A DNA stretch of 64,000 nt from Microbacterium protaetiae (GCF_004135285.1 NZ_CP035494.1:744001-808000), one strand, 5' to 3'; positions 9,060 through 18,596 are shown, counted from the stretch's first letter. The notes: generated by a model from the sequence alone, not told the origin. Translations and numbers: made by a program.

Positions 9060-9809
9060 ATGGCTCGCCGCACCGCCGATCAGACGCGACGGCTCATTCT
9101 CGACGCCGCCCTGCAGCTTCTGCTTGAGCGAGGTGCGTCGGCCGGGGTGCAGCACATCCGCCTGCAGGAGGTATTGCGCGCCGTCGGCCTGACCTCCGGA
9201 GCGGCGTATCGCATCTGGGCCGATCAGGACGAGTTCCACCGCGATCTGGCGGTGGAGACGATGGGCCTGCGCTTCGACGTCCCGACGGCGAGCGCCACAG
9301 CAGCGGTCGACGAGGCCCTGGCCGGCGGCGGTGGCCTCGATGACGTCGTGCGCGCCGGTGCGCGCGATCACGTCGAATACGCGGCGCAGTTTCACCTTCG
9401 CCCGCAATCGCGTGATGCGCACGTGTTCGTCACCGCACTGGCGCTGCGCACGGCGGCCGGCGCCTGGCCCGAACTGCGCGCAGCCGCCGCCGCCCGGCAT
9501 GAAGAGTCGATCGATGCGTTCTCGCAGTTCTACGCCGAAATGCTGGAACGCTTCGGCCGTCGCATGCGCACGCCCTTCACCATTCGCGACCTCGCCGAAG
9601 CCCTCGCCGCGCTCGGCGAGGGCTTCGCGGTCCGGGCCGCGGAAGGGCTGGAGCATCCGGTCGTGGTGGTCGGCGATGACGACGAGTCATACCCCGGAGA
9701 ATGGACGCTGTTCGGCATCGCTATCCGCGGGCTCGTCGACACCTTCACGATCGGCGATGAGGAAGCGGCCCCGGCGGCAGGGCCCTCGCCCGCCGACCGG
9801 AGCCGCTGA
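9060..9809 (+). CDS. TetR family transcriptional regulator
   Basis: A 249-residue protein with an N-terminal helix-turn-helix of TetR type (residues about 5-55: QTRRLILDAALQLLLERG, then a recognition helix around LRAVGLTSGAAYRIW). The rest is a helical ligand domain without recognisable chemistry. The ATG at 9060 has no clear ribosome site and may be leaderless. It is divergent from the DDAH-rocD operon and is its most likely local regulator, probably sensing an arginine-related compound; this is inference from position. Confidence 0.8.
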   Translation: MARRTADQTRRLILDAALQLLLERGASAGVQHIRLQEVLRAVGLTSGAAYRIWADQDEFHRDLAVETMGLRFDVPTASATAAVDEALAGGGGLDDVVRAGARDHVEYAAQFHLRPQSRDAHVFVTALALRTAAGAWPELRAAAAARHEESIDAFSQFYAEMLERFGRRMRTPFTIRDLAEALAALGEGFAVRAAEGLEHPVVVVGDDDESYPGEWTLFGIAIRGLVDTFTIGDEEAAPAAGPSPADRSR

Positions 9810-10032
9810 CCCCGATATGTCGGAGCGGGTGGTGCCCCCCGTACAGCGTCCCCCATCACTGCGGCCACCACACTCCACGACCATGGTCGCTGAGGATCGC
9901 TGCCGAGGATAGAAAGATAAATTCTTTCTCTTCGAGCGCCGGCCCGCGGTGACGATTTTTTGTTCTCATCTTTCTGACTTTCAGATGACGTAGTTCTCAT
10001 CCATCAATCCCGTGTTTTCACGGTACAGATGC

Positions 10033-10061
10033 TTGTCATTAGCATCTTGTTTCGATAGTAT
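10033..10061 (+). promoter_or_regulatory. Sigma-70-type promoter of the DUF222-HNH gene
   Basis: TTGTCA at 10033-10038 and TAGTAT at 10056-10061 are separated by exactly 17 bases, close to the housekeeping consensus. They lie 34 bases before the chosen start, in a stretch (about 9910-10065) much richer in A and T than the rest of the window. GGAGG occurs right after the -10 box and again at 10082-10086. Confidence 0.65.
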
Positions 10062-10094
10062 GGAGGTGATCCAGCGAAGACGGAGGTGCCAGCG

Positions 10095-11486
10095 ATGTCA
10101 ACGACGACGAGCCTGTCTCCTGCTCTCACCGAGCTCGACGAGATCGTCGACGACCTTCGCCAGTCGCGAGAGCGAGCCGCTGCCGCATTCGCCTCTGAGA
10201 TGTTCTTCTTCGAACGCATCGCCGGCGTCGTCGACAAGCGTGAGCAAGAGCGTGCCGCGCAGCATGAGGGCGCCCGCACCCGCTCATCCCAGCTGGGCAT
10301 GCGCGAGGTGTTCGCCGAGATCGGGGCCGCGCTGAGGTTGAGCGAGTGGCAGGTCGCGCGAAAGGTGTCGATCGCGTGGACGTTGACGAATCAGTTCCAC
10401 GAGACGCTGTGCGACGCCAGCTGCGGGCAGATCTCCCCCGAGCACGCGAACCTGATCGCCGAGGCCGGTGTCGTGATCGAAGACGACGGCGTACGGCGCG
10501 AATACGAGGCCGTCGCCCTCGACATGGCGGCAGAGATGACTCCGGGCCAGTTGAAGTCCGCATTGAGCGGTCTTGTCGTACGCCTCGATCCCGAAGGCAC
10601 CGAGCGACGTGTGCAAGAAGCCATGAAGCGCCGCAAGGTGTCCCTGCGCGAACTCGAGCCGGGGATGGTGCGCTTCACCGCCGACGTGCCCACCGCGCAG
10701 GGCGTCGGTGCGTACAACCGCATGCGCGACCTCGCCACTGAGATCTTTGACGACAACGCCGCCGAGAAGGCCGCGACCGCAGACGGCCCCGACAGCGACG
10801 ACGACGAGGAACCCGTCTACGACGAGCGCACGCATGCGCAGATCATGGCCGACGTCTTCTGTGACCTGTTGTTGACCAGTGCGGCGCACGGGCACGGCGC
10901 CGACGAGCACACGCGAGACGTTCTGAACGCGATAGCGCCGACCGTACACGTCACCGTGCCCGCCACGGCCTTGGCCGGCGAGACGGTCGGCGGCGCGAGC
11001 GTGGCTGGGTTCGGACCCATCGACGACGAGACAGCCAAGCACCTGGCCGCGATGGCGCCCGCGTGGATCCGGGTGTTCACCGATCCCTGCAGCGGGGTGC
11101 CGATCAGTGTGGATCGGTATCGGCCCTCTGCGAGGCAGCGCCTGTTCTTGGAAGTCAGAGACGAGCAGTGCCGGTTCCCCGGATGCCGTCGTCGTGCGCG
11201 CAAGTGCGACATCGATCACACCCGCGCACACGCCGAGGGCGGCCCCACCTGTCTGTGCAATCTCGAGCATCTCTGCGAGAGACACCACACCCTCAAGCAC
11301 GAGACCGACTGGCTCGTCGACCAACTACCCGGCGGCATCCTCCGGTGGACGGCGCCGACGCTGCGCACACATGTCACCCGACCACCGGGCACCGTGAGAT
11401 TCGATCCGGTAGCACTGATCGATCCCGATCCCCATCTCAAACACCAGCTGCGCCAGGCGCTGGCGCGCGACCCCGCGCCCTTCTGA
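10095..11486 (+). CDS. DUF222 and HNH endonuclease domain protein (13E12 repeat family)
   Basis: A 463-residue protein. The N-terminal two thirds are the helical DUF222 region, with a long acidic insert around residues 220-245 (DSDDDEEPVYDE). The C-terminus is an HNH nuclease: CRFPGC, then DIDHTRAHAEGG, then CNLEHLCERHHTLKH, giving the Cys/His zinc pair and the catalytic His-Asn-His set. I chose the ATG at 10095 because GGAGG lies 8 bases upstream. Such genes are multicopy in many actinobacteria and resemble the REP13E12 family; their role is unknown. No inverted repeats or duplicated targets are visible at the ends, so mobility cannot be claimed here. Confidence 0.85.
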   Translation: MSTTTSLSPALTELDEIVDDLRQSRERAAAAFASEMFFFERIAGVVDKREQERAAQHEGARTRSSQLGMREVFAEIGAALRLSEWQVARKVSIAWTLTNQFHETLCDASCGQISPEHANLIAEAGVVIEDDGVRREYEAVALDMAAEMTPGQLKSALSGLVVRLDPEGTERRVQEAMKRRKVSLRELEPGMVRFTADVPTAQGVGAYNRMRDLATEIFDDNAAEKAATADGPDSDDDEEPVYDERTHAQIMADVFCDLLLTSAAHGHGADEHTRDVLNAIAPTVHVTVPATALAGETVGGASVAGFGPIDDETAKHLAAMAPAWIRVFTDPCSGVPISVDRYRPSARQRLFLEVRDEQCRFPGCRRRARKCDIDHTRAHAEGGPTCLCNLEHLCERHHTLKHETDWLVDQLPGGILRWTAPTLRTHVTRPPGTVRFDPVALIDPDPHLKHQLRQALARDPAPF

Positions 11487-11528
11487 GGCCGCGTCGGGCC
11501 GTCACGCCGCACGGCGCCTGCGACGACA

Positions 11529-11963
11529 TCACAGAACAGACTCGCTGCCATCCGCCAGCGGATCGATGCGAGCCAGGCCGGGGATGCCGTCGAATGCCGG
11601 ATCGGGCGAGGCGATCTTCTCGATGCCGTAGGCGAGCGCGGTCGCCGCGTGGACGGCATCGCGCCCGCGCACCGCCGTGCGTTCGATGAGATCGAGCGAG
11701 AGATCGAGCACCTCGCGGTCGAAGTTCAGTATCGTCATGCTCGCCATGACGTCACGCGCCTCGCGACCTGCGCGACGTCGGTCGCGGGTGCGTCGCAATC
11801 TGTGGTGTGCGAACTCCTGCACCATCTCTGTGCTCGCGTACATGCGCACGTCAGCGGCGGCGAGCCGATCAACGAAAGCACGAGACCGGCTCCGTTCGCC
11901 TTCAGCAGTGCCGAAAGCGTACAACAAGACTGCGGAATCGATGAGGATCGCGCGGTCACCCAT
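11529..11963 (-). CDS. PIN-domain ribonuclease toxin (VapC-like)
   Basis: A protein of about 144 residues. The N-terminal ILIDSAVLLYAFG carries the first PIN-domain Asp. A conserved Glu lies in STEMVQEFAHH, and the C-terminal Asp set is in RGRDAVHAATALAYG and ASPDPAFDG. PIN toxins cleave RNA with Mg2+ or Mn2+. The start is uncertain between ATG 11963 and GTG 11972; the GTG overlaps the antitoxin stop (GTGA). It is co-transcribed with the antitoxin upstream. Confidence 0.78.
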   Translation of the reverse strand: MGDRAILIDSAVLLYAFGTAEGERSRSRAFVDRLAAADVRMYASTEMVQEFAHHRLRRTRDRRRAGREARDVMASMTILNFDREVLDLSLDLIERTAVRGRDAVHAATALAYGIEKIASPDPAFDGIPGLARIDPLADGSESVL

Positions 11964-11968
11964 CGGAT

Positions 11969-12235
11969 TCACGAATTGTCTCGCAGCACCGGTCGATCGA
12001 GCGGATCGTCTTTGATGTCTTCCCAATCCTCAGCAGGCTGTGGGACCTCGTCGGCGCTCGCCCACAGCCGGTGGAGCGCCGCCTGAACGTCCGCACGGCG
12101 CCGGTCGAGCCTCTCATCGACCGCATCACGGATGAATGCGCCGATGCTTATCCGTTCTTCACGCGCCTCAGCGACGAGTCGGCCATACAGCTCTTCGTCG
12201 AAGAGCACCTGCACGCGTCGGTCGAGAGTGGTCAT
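11969..12235 (-). CDS. Ribbon-helix-helix antitoxin (VapB-like)
   Basis: An 88-residue protein. Its N-terminal 45 residues, RRVQVLFDEELYGRLVAEA and ERISIGAFIRDAVDERL, fit a CopG/MetJ-type ribbon-helix-helix DNA-binding fold. The acidic C-terminal tail (PAEDWEDIKDDPLD) would wrap and neutralise the PIN toxin encoded next. The ATG at 12235 is preceded at a few bases by TAGAAT on the same strand, which may be a -10 box of a nearly leaderless transcript. Confidence 0.75.
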   Translation of the reverse strand: MTTLDRRVQVLFDEELYGRLVAEAREERISIGAFIRDAVDERLDRRRADVQAALHRLWASADEVPQPAEDWEDIKDDPLDRPVLRDNS

Positions 12236-12252
12236 GCGACAATTCTACGTCG

Positions 12253-12282
12253 ACATGCACATATCTACACATACATGCACAT
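12253..12282 (-). promoter_or_regulatory. Direct repeats upstream of the VapBC-like pair
   Basis: ACATGCACAT occurs at 12253-12262 and again at 12273-12282, exactly 20 bases apart (two helical turns), in an AT-rich patch starting 18 bases upstream of the antitoxin start. This spacing suits a dimeric ribbon-helix-helix autorepressor. No second family of repeats is visible. Confidence 0.45.
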
Positions 12283-12327
12283 GTCATCGTACTTCTCCCC
12301 GTCACCGCGGCATCCCGCTCCGAATCC

Positions 12328-13353
12328 TCACGAGGCAGGCCGGCTCGTCTCGCGCACGACGAGCCGGCTGGGCGTGGGCGCTTCAGCCTGCTCCTGGTCG
12401 GCGTTTATCGCGTGCAGCAGATTCCGTGCGCTGCGCTGGCCCTGCGCCGTCGGCTGCCGATCGAGCGCCGTGATCGCAGGAGCGGAGATATCGCACAGCA
12501 TGGAGTCGTCCCAGCTGACCAGGGCCATGTCGGATCTGCCGCCGCGGGTCAGGGAACGCAGAATCCCGAGCGCCATGACATCGTTCGAGCTGACCACGGC
12601 GGTCGCATCCGACCACCTCGCGAGTCGCTCGGCAACCAGCTGTTGCGCTCCAGCCCGCGTGTAGTCGCCTTCCACGACGGTGACCCGGATGCCGCAGACG
12701 GTCGCCTCGGCGGCGATCGCGTCGCGCCGCTCGACCTCGTGGGCGAGATTGAGCGGTCCGGTGACGTCGATGATGTCGGTGTGGCCGAGGGAGGCCAAGT
12801 GGTCGATGATCACCCGCGCATCGGTGACGAGGTCCTCGACGACCTGACGACCGGTATCGGGGTCAAGGCGCAGACCGTGCATGACGTACGGCATCTTCAG
12901 CGAGCGCAGCAGCGCCGGGCGCCGGTCATCGACGAGCCGGTCGAGCACAATCACGCCGTCGACGCGGCGCTCGGCGCTCCACTGGCGGTAGACATCGAAG
13001 TCGCGGCCGGGTGCCGTGCCGACCATGCGCAGCAGCAGCGACTGATGTGCGGCAGAGAGCACCGACTCCACTCCGCTGAGCAGGCTCATGTAGTACGGCT
13101 CCTGGCCCAGCAGTTCGGGGTCGCGACGCAGCACCATCCCGATGGTGTCGGTACGCGAGCGCGACAGGGCACGCGCCGATGAGCTGGGATGCCAGTCCAG
13201 CTCCCGCGCCAATGCGAGCACGCGTTCGCGAGTGGCCTCGCCCACCCCGGGCCGCCCGTTCAGGGCGTATGACACCGACGCCACAGAGATGCCCAGCCGC
13301 CTGGCCATCTCGTGGATGGTGACGCGTTGTGCATCCAGCTTGTCCCCGCTCAT
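12328..13353 (-). CDS. LacI family transcriptional regulator
   Basis: A 341-residue regulator. The N-terminal helix-turn-helix and hinge are typical: TIHEMARRLGISVASVSYAL followed by NGRPGVGEATRERVLALARELDW (described as two adjoining segments). The remainder is the periplasmic-binding-protein-like ligand domain, ending with STW-type equivalents around LVSWDDSMLCDISAPAITAL. It is the last gene of the leftward glycoside operon (44 bases after the hydrolase stop). It probably represses that operon and the divergent beta-glucosidase through the AACCGGTT operator near 18.6 kb, with an oligosaccharide as inducer. Confidence 0.88.
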   Translation of the reverse strand: MSGDKLDAQRVTIHEMARRLGISVASVSYALNGRPGVGEATRERVLALARELDWHPSSSARALSRSRTDTIGMVLRRDPELLGQEPYYMSLLSGVESVLSAAHQSLLLRMVGTAPGRDFDVYRQWSAERRVDGVIVLDRLVDDRRPALLRSLKMPYVMHGLRLDPDTGRQVVEDLVTDARVIIDHLASLGHTDIIDVTGPLNLAHEVERRDAIAAEATVCGIRVTVVEGDYTRAGAQQLVAERLARWSDATAVVSSNDVMALGILRSLTRGGRSDMALVSWDDSMLCDISAPAITALDRQPTAQGQRSARNLLHAINADQEQAEAPTPSRLVVRETSRPAS

Positions 13354-13397
13354 CCCTGCAACTCTCGCACGTCACCCACCCGCCGCTCGGGAGCGTT

Positions 13398-15299
13398 TCA
13401 GACGATCTCGCGCACCGCCGTGCCGTACGGGCCGAGATCGACGACCGGTGCGAGTGTGCCATCCAGGGTATGCAGTGCGCCGGATGCCACGACCGGCGTC
13501 ACGCTGGTCTCTTGGCCGTGTTGGCTGGCGAACACCGCGAACCGCCGCCCGTCGTCGTGCTCGATCGTCGCGGCGAACACCTCGGGGTCGGCGACGGCAA
13601 CGGGCCGGTGCACCCGGGCGCGGGCGGCGAGCGCGTCGTACAGCCGCCAGGTGTCCTCGGGATTGACCCGTGCGCTGCGCGCGGCCATGTACTCCAGCGG
13701 ATACGTGCACAGCACCGCGTAGCCGTCGCCGTGCCGGCGCCCGACCAGCGCAGGTCGCCCGTGGTCGTCCACGGCGAGCACCTCTCCGTCGGTGACCACG
13801 ACCGGAAGATAGGCGCGGGCGTCGGGGGTTCCGGCCGCGCGCACATGCAGACGATCGCCGACGTGCAGCGTGCCCAGATCGGTGGTCAGCTCGATCGTGA
13901 CGGTGTCGCCTTCGATGGGTTCGACCAGGCCGTAGTCGGTGTCGATGCGCACCCCGAACAGCTCTTCGGTGAACGCCCACCACGGTCCGCGCTGCTCGGC
14001 GGTCTCGCCGGCGCAATACGACGCATAGACGATCGCTCCCTCGTCGGCGAGCGATGACAGCTGCTGCCAGGTAGGGCCGCACAGCTGCTTGACCGAGGGG
14101 ACCAGATACAGCCGATAGTCGGATGCCACGCCCCCATCGGCGATCTCGCGCTCCACTGCGACCGGCACATCGGCCTCGCGGGCGGCGATGTAGGCCTGCT
14201 CGCCGACGGCGACGATGTGCGCCCGCTCCGTCTCGCGGCTGAACGGATATCCCTCGGCCAGATGCGACGGCAGCACGAGGGCTGCCTCGCGTGACGACCG
14301 CCGAAGCCCATCCGCCCCCATCGCCGCGAGGTCGGCGGCGAAACCCGCCAGCTCGTGCAGGGCCGGCTTGGGGGCGCCGGTGGAATCGGTGATGCCGAAA
14401 TGCAGCTCGAACGGATGATGCGAATAGGGCCGCTCGGCCACGAGATCATCGAAATCGGTGTTGTTCCACGCTATCCAGCCGACCGCACCCGCCAGCAGCG
14501 TGTTGTACAGCTGCTGGCGGTAGTAGTCCGCCGCCCCGTGTGCCGACACATACGCATCGGTGACGCCGAACTCTTCGAGAACGACCGGCAGCTCACCGAC
14601 TCGGCACAGTTCGGCGACCCATGCCGCCTTCAGATGCTGGCGGATGCGGTCGGACTCCATGCGATACACATGCGGTCCGACGAAATCCGACAGCGGGGCC
14701 AGATCGCGAAGTCGAAAGCCGTTGTCGTGCCCGGTCGTCTCGATCCCCCAGGCGCCGTCGCCGATCGACACCGGCAGCGTGGAACCACCGGCGCGAATGG
14801 CGTCGATGAGCAGCCCTGCCCATGCCGCGACCACGTCGTGCGGTGCCTCGCCGCCGTAGATGGGCACTTCGTTGCTGAGCAGCCAGCCCGCCACGGCGGG
14901 GTGGCTCCCGAAGCGTGCGGTCAGCTCTCGCACGTACCAGGCCTGCCGCCCCACGAACCACACGTCGCGGTACAGGTCGCGCCCGGCGCGCCAGGCCGGA
15001 TCCCAGTTCTCGCCCGACATGTGCCCGACGACGAAGGTCGGGATCGTCGTCATGCCCGCATCGGCATGCGCATCGAGAAAGTCGGCGTACCGGGCGATGC
15101 AGTCCTCGTCGAGGCGATCGGGTTCGGGCTGGAAGTCCGGCCAGAAGAAGAACGACCGCGTCATGTTCAGTCCATGCGCTGCCAGCACCGCGAGCTCTTC
15201 GCGGACGACGGCGGGATCGTACCGATCGGTCCACATCCGCGGGCCGCCCACCCGCGACCAGAAGTTGGCTCCGATCCACACCGGCACCGTCGGCGTCAC
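13398..15299 (-). CDS. Glycoside hydrolase, GH5-like (cellulase superfamily), probable beta-mannanase/mannosidase type
   Basis: A 633-residue protein with no signal peptide. Residues 1-380 form a TIM-barrel glycosidase. NEVP in GWLLSNEVPIYGG places the acid/base Glu after an Asn, as in clan GH-A, and ELPVVLEEFGV carries the likely nucleophile Glu. The C-terminal half has an alpha/beta segment resembling the GH42 trimerisation domain and a final beta-domain. The start is the GTG at 15299, which overlaps the permease stop by 4 bases (GTGA). Acting in the cytoplasm on an imported oligosaccharide is inferred from the operon. Substrate specificity cannot be settled by eye. Confidence 0.75.
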   Translation of the reverse strand: MTPTVPVWIGANFWSRVGGPRMWTDRYDPAVVREELAVLAAHGLNMTRSFFFWPDFQPEPDRLDEDCIARYADFLDAHADAGMTTIPTFVVGHMSGENWDPAWRAGRDLYRDVWFVGRQAWYVRELTARFGSHPAVAGWLLSNEVPIYGGEAPHDVVAAWAGLLIDAIRAGGSTLPVSIGDGAWGIETTGHDNGFRLRDLAPLSDFVGPHVYRMESDRIRQHLKAAWVAELCRVGELPVVLEEFGVTDAYVSAHGAADYYRQQLYNTLLAGAVGWIAWNNTDFDDLVAERPYSHHPFELHFGITDSTGAPKPALHELAGFAADLAAMGADGLRRSSREAALVLPSHLAEGYPFSRETERAHIVAVGEQAYIAAREADVPVAVEREIADGGVASDYRLYLVPSVKQLCGPTWQQLSSLADEGAIVYASYCAGETAEQRGPWWAFTEELFGVRIDTDYGLVEPIEGDTVTIELTTDLGTLHVGDRLHVRAAGTPDARAYLPVVVTDGEVLAVDDHGRPALVGRRHGDGYAVLCTYPLEYMAARSARVNPEDTWRLYDALAARARVHRPVAVADPEVFAATIEHDDGRRFAVFASQHGQETSVTPVVASGALHTLDGTLAPVVDLGPYGTAVREIV

Positions 15300-16135
15300 T
15301 TCACCGCCCCCGCCGTAAGTCCCGCCACGAAGCTGCGCTGCAGCACCAGGAACACGATCACGATCGGAACACTGACCACGAGCGAGGCCGCCATGATCTG
15401 GTTCCAATACACGTTCACCTGCGTGGAGTACTGCTGCAGGCCGATGGCGAGAGTCTGCGTGGGACCGTTCGTGAGAACGGAGGCGAACAGCAGTTCACCC
15501 CAGCTGGTCATGAAGCTGTATATGCCCACGGCGACCAGACCCGGCCGGGCCGCCGGCAGCAGCACATGCCACAGAGCGCCCATGGCACCGGTGCCGTCGA
15601 CCTTCGCGGCTTCGTCCAGCTCGCGCGGGATGCCGTCGAAGTAGCCGGCGAGCATCCAGATGGCGAAGGGCAGCACGAACGTGAGGTAGGTGATCACCAG
15701 ACCCAGCCGGGTGCCGATGAGCGGGATGCCGGTGGCCTGTGTGATGTTGATGAAGATGAGGAACAACGGCAGCAGAAAGAGGATGCCGGGGAACATCTGC
15801 GTGGACAGCACGGTCGTGGTGAACACGCTCCGACCGCGGAAGCGCCACCGTGAGACCGCGTAGGCGGCGAAGACCGCGATCACAAGGCTCACGCCCGTGG
15901 CCGCCGTGCACACGATGAGGCTGTTCACGAAGTACTGGGCCAGCGGCACCGTGTTCCAGATGTCGATATACGGCTGGAAGGTGATGTTTTTGGGCCACCA
16001 CGTGAAGCTGTCGAGCACCTCGCCGAGGGGCTTGACCGACGAGGTGACCATCACCCAGATGGGGAAGATCGTGAAAAGACTGAGCACGACGATCGTGACG
16101 ACGCGGAAGACCCGCGTTCCTGATGTCTCACGCAC
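15296..16135 (-). CDS. Sugar ABC transporter permease (MalG type)
   Basis: A 279-residue inner-membrane permease with six predicted segments. The cytoplasmic EAA loop that contacts the ATPase is visible as ELDEAAKVDGTGAMGALW near residue 185. It pairs with the upstream MalF-type permease, overlapping it by 8 bases. No ATPase gene exists in this cluster, so a shared MsmK/MsiK-type ATPase encoded elsewhere probably powers it, as is common for actinobacterial CUT1 importers. Confidence 0.88.
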   Translation of the reverse strand: MRETSGTRVFRVVTIVVLSLFTIFPIWVMVTSSVKPLGEVLDSFTWWPKNITFQPYIDIWNTVPLAQYFVNSLIVCTAATGVSLVIAVFAAYAVSRWRFRGRSVFTTTVLSTQMFPGILFLLPLFLIFINITQATGIPLIGTRLGLVITYLTFVLPFAIWMLAGYFDGIPRELDEAAKVDGTGAMGALWHVLLPAARPGLVAVGIYSFMTSWGELLFASVLTNGPTQTLAIGLQQYSTQVNVYWNQIMAASLVVSVPIVIVFLVLQRSFVAGLTAGAVK

Positions 16136-17114
16136 GCTTCGACCTCCGATTCACGAACAGCAGATACGCGACCGTCACGATCAGCAGGAAGATCAGCAGC
16201 AGCACCGACATCGCCGAGCCGTAGCCGAAATTGAAGGTGAGGAACGACGCGTTGTAGATGTGGAACGAGATGAGATCGCCCGCCGGCGGCTGCGCGGTCT
16301 TGCCGAACAGCACGAACGGCGTATTGAAGTCGTTGAAGGTCCACAAGAACATCACCAGCACGAGCACGACGTTCACCGGGCGCAGCATCGGCAGGGTGAT
16401 CGATCGCCACTGGCGGAAGGGCTTGGCCCCATCGACTGCTGACGCCTCGTAGAGGTCCTCGGGCACGGATTGCAGTCCGGCCATGAGCATCAGGAACGCG
16501 AACGGCCACAGTCGCCAGATCGCCACGATCACCAGCGCCCAGAACGCGTTGCCCCCGATGAGCCAGAACGGCTTCTCGCCGGGCAGTCCGAGGGTGTCGA
16601 ACAGCAGGTGATTGACCGCCCCGGTGTCTTTCTGGAACATGAACTTCCACGCGATGATGCCGGCGTAGATCGGGATCGCGTAGGGGATGAGAAACAGCGT
16701 GCGGAAGATGCCTCGCCCCGGAAAGCGCCGCTGCAGCGCGACGGCCCCCGCCATCCCCGCCAGCCACGCGATGGCGACCACGAGCAGCGTGAACGCGCAC
16801 GTGATGAGGAACGAGTTCAGCAGCGCTTTGCCGACGACGCCGTTGACGTCCACGATGACCCGGTAGTTGCCCAGGCCCAGAAAGGGAGCCTCACTCCAGT
16901 TGCGCAGATACTGCTGGGTGAGCTTGATGAAGCTGATCCAGATACCCGTGATCATCGGGATGATGTGCACGAGCAGCTCGAACACGACGGCAGGCAGCAG
17001 CAGCACGTACGGCAGCCACCAGCCGACCCGTCCCAGCCGTCGTCGGGTGGAACGGGGCGCCTCCGGCCCGGTGGTGGACTCCGGGGACGTGTGCGCGGGC
17101 GCGATTGCAGACAT
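16128..17114 (-). CDS. Sugar ABC transporter permease (MalF type)
   Basis: A 328-residue membrane protein with a charged N-terminal tail of about 35 residues and six to seven hydrophobic segments. The EAA loop reads LYEASAVDGAKPFRQW near residue 225. Together with the MalG-type partner it forms the translocation pore of a CUT1 oligosaccharide importer, receiving substrate from the binding protein encoded 79 bases upstream. Confidence 0.88.
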   Translation of the reverse strand: MSAIAPAHTSPESTTGPEAPRSTRRRLGRVGWWLPYVLLLPAVVFELLVHIIPMITGIWISFIKLTQQYLRNWSEAPFLGLGNYRVIVDVNGVVGKALLNSFLITCAFTLLVVAIAWLAGMAGAVALQRRFPGRGIFRTLFLIPYAIPIYAGIIAWKFMFQKDTGAVNHLLFDTLGLPGEKPFWLIGGNAFWALVIVAIWRLWPFAFLMLMAGLQSVPEDLYEASAVDGAKPFRQWRSITLPMLRPVNVVLVLVMFLWTFNDFNTPFVLFGKTAQPPAGDLISFHIYNASFLTFNFGYGSAMSVLLLIFLLIVTVAYLLFVNRRSKRA

Positions 17115-17193
17115 TCAGCGTCTCCTTGATGTCACGCCGCCGGATGTCTCGCGTGCGGTGCGCGCGCGAGACATCCGGCGGGCGGCCGCATCA

Positions 17194-18504
17194 TCAGCCC
17201 GCGGCTTCGACCTGCTGCTGAGCGGTGTCGAGCATCGATGAGATGTCGGCGTCGGTGACGTTCTTGCCCGTCGCTATCTGCGCGAACAGGTTGTTGATCC
17301 CCTTGCCCACGGTGCTCTCGAAGTCACCTTCGCTGGCGACCTGCGGCAGCGGCTTGGAGCGGTTCTGGTAGGCGTCCATGAACACCTTCGCCTCGTCGGC
17401 GTCGCTCGTGAACTTCGCCTCAGCGCCGCTGAGGACGGGAAGGACGGAGTACGGCTCGGCCAGTTCGGACTGCACGTCGGTGCTCGTCATGTACTTCACG
17501 AACTTCAGCGCCTCGGGCAGGTGCTTGGTGTAGTTGAAGATGGAGATGTTGATGCCGGCCGGGAAGGTCGAGATCTGCGCCTTCGCGTCGCTCGGGGCGG
17601 GTAGCGGCACCACGCCCCAGTCGCCGGGCTTCATGCCGTCGGCCTTCAGGGTCGTGTCGGCGTTGTTCTGGCTGAGGAACATCGCCGCCTTGCCCGAGGC
17701 GAGATCGGCCGCCGACTGCGCCGCGTTGTCGTACTGCGCGTCGGCGGGATCGGCGACCTTCGACGTCTGCATGAGGTCGAGGTAGCGCTTGATGCCCGCG
17801 ACGTTCTCGGGCGTGTTGAAGGTCGGCTTACCGCTGGAGTCGTAGAACTCGCCGCCGTTCTGCGCCGAGGTCAGGAACGCGAAGTGGATGTTCTCGGTGT
17901 AGCTGCCTGCTGCTAGGGTCAGGCCCCACTGGTCACCGGTGGTGAGCTTCGTGGCGTCGCTGACCAGGTCTTCCCACGTCGTCGGCGGCTCCAAGCCTGC
18001 CTTGTCGAACATCGCCTTGTTGTAGTACAGCCCGTAGGCCAGTCCGTACAGCGGCACCGATGTGGGCGTCTTGCCCGGTGCGCCGCCGGCGTCGAGGGCG
18101 GTCTTCACGAATCGGTCCAGCCCGCCGATGGCGGCGGCGTTGGTGTCGTCGAACTCGGTGAAGGCACCGGTCGACTGGAACGCGGCACCCCACGTGTTGC
18201 CGATGTTGACGACATCGGGCCCCTGCCCGCTGGTGATGGCCGTCTGGATACGCGTCTGCAGATCGTTCCAGCCGATCACTTCGAGATTGACCTTGATGCC
18301 GGTCTCGTCGGTGAATTTCTTCAGGACAGGGGTGAGCACCTGCTTGTCGTTGTCCAGGCTCGACCCCTGATTGCTCGCCCAGTACGTGATCGTGGCGCTA
18401 CCGCCGCTGCTGGACGAACCGCCACCCCCCGCGCATCCAGACAGGACCACCGACACCGCGGCCACCGCCATCGCCGCCGCGATCGCCTTCTTCTTCGCTT
18501 CCAC
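17194..18504 (-). CDS. Sugar ABC transporter substrate-binding lipoprotein
   Basis: A 436-residue extracellular solute-binding protein of family 1. The N-terminus (KKKAIAAAMAVAAVSVVLSG then CAGGG) is a lipoprotein signal with lipobox LSGC, followed by a Gly/Ser linker. I chose the GTG at 18504 because AAGGAG lies 5 bases upstream (18510-18515); a GTG or ATG further upstream would lengthen the signal region unusually. It captures the oligosaccharide outside the membrane for the two permeases that follow. It is the first gene of the leftward operon. Confidence 0.88.
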   Translation of the reverse strand: MEAKKKAIAAAMAVAAVSVVLSGCAGGGGSSSSGGSATITYWASNQGSSLDNDKQVLTPVLKKFTDETGIKVNLEVIGWNDLQTRIQTAITSGQGPDVVNIGNTWGAAFQSTGAFTEFDDTNAAAIGGLDRFVKTALDAGGAPGKTPTSVPLYGLAYGLYYNKAMFDKAGLEPPTTWEDLVSDATKLTTGDQWGLTLAAGSYTENIHFAFLTSAQNGGEFYDSSGKPTFNTPENVAGIKRYLDLMQTSKVADPADAQYDNAAQSAADLASGKAAMFLSQNNADTTLKADGMKPGDWGVVPLPAPSDAKAQISTFPAGINISIFNYTKHLPEALKFVKYMTSTDVQSELAEPYSVLPVLSGAEAKFTSDADEAKVFMDAYQNRSKPLPQVASEGDFESTVGKGINNLFAQIATGKNVTDADISSMLDTAQQQVEAAG

Positions 18505-18596
18505 CCTGACTCCTTCGTCTCGCACGGCTCGGGGCCGTGTCCCCTCGCGGCGGGCCCGAGTGGGTCGTCACTTCACTGAGGGGGGATCCGAGCGCT

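Noticed and set aside
10095..11486. Calling the DUF222-HNH gene a mobile element or homing endonuclease.
   Set aside because: No terminal repeats, target duplication or interrupted host gene is visible.
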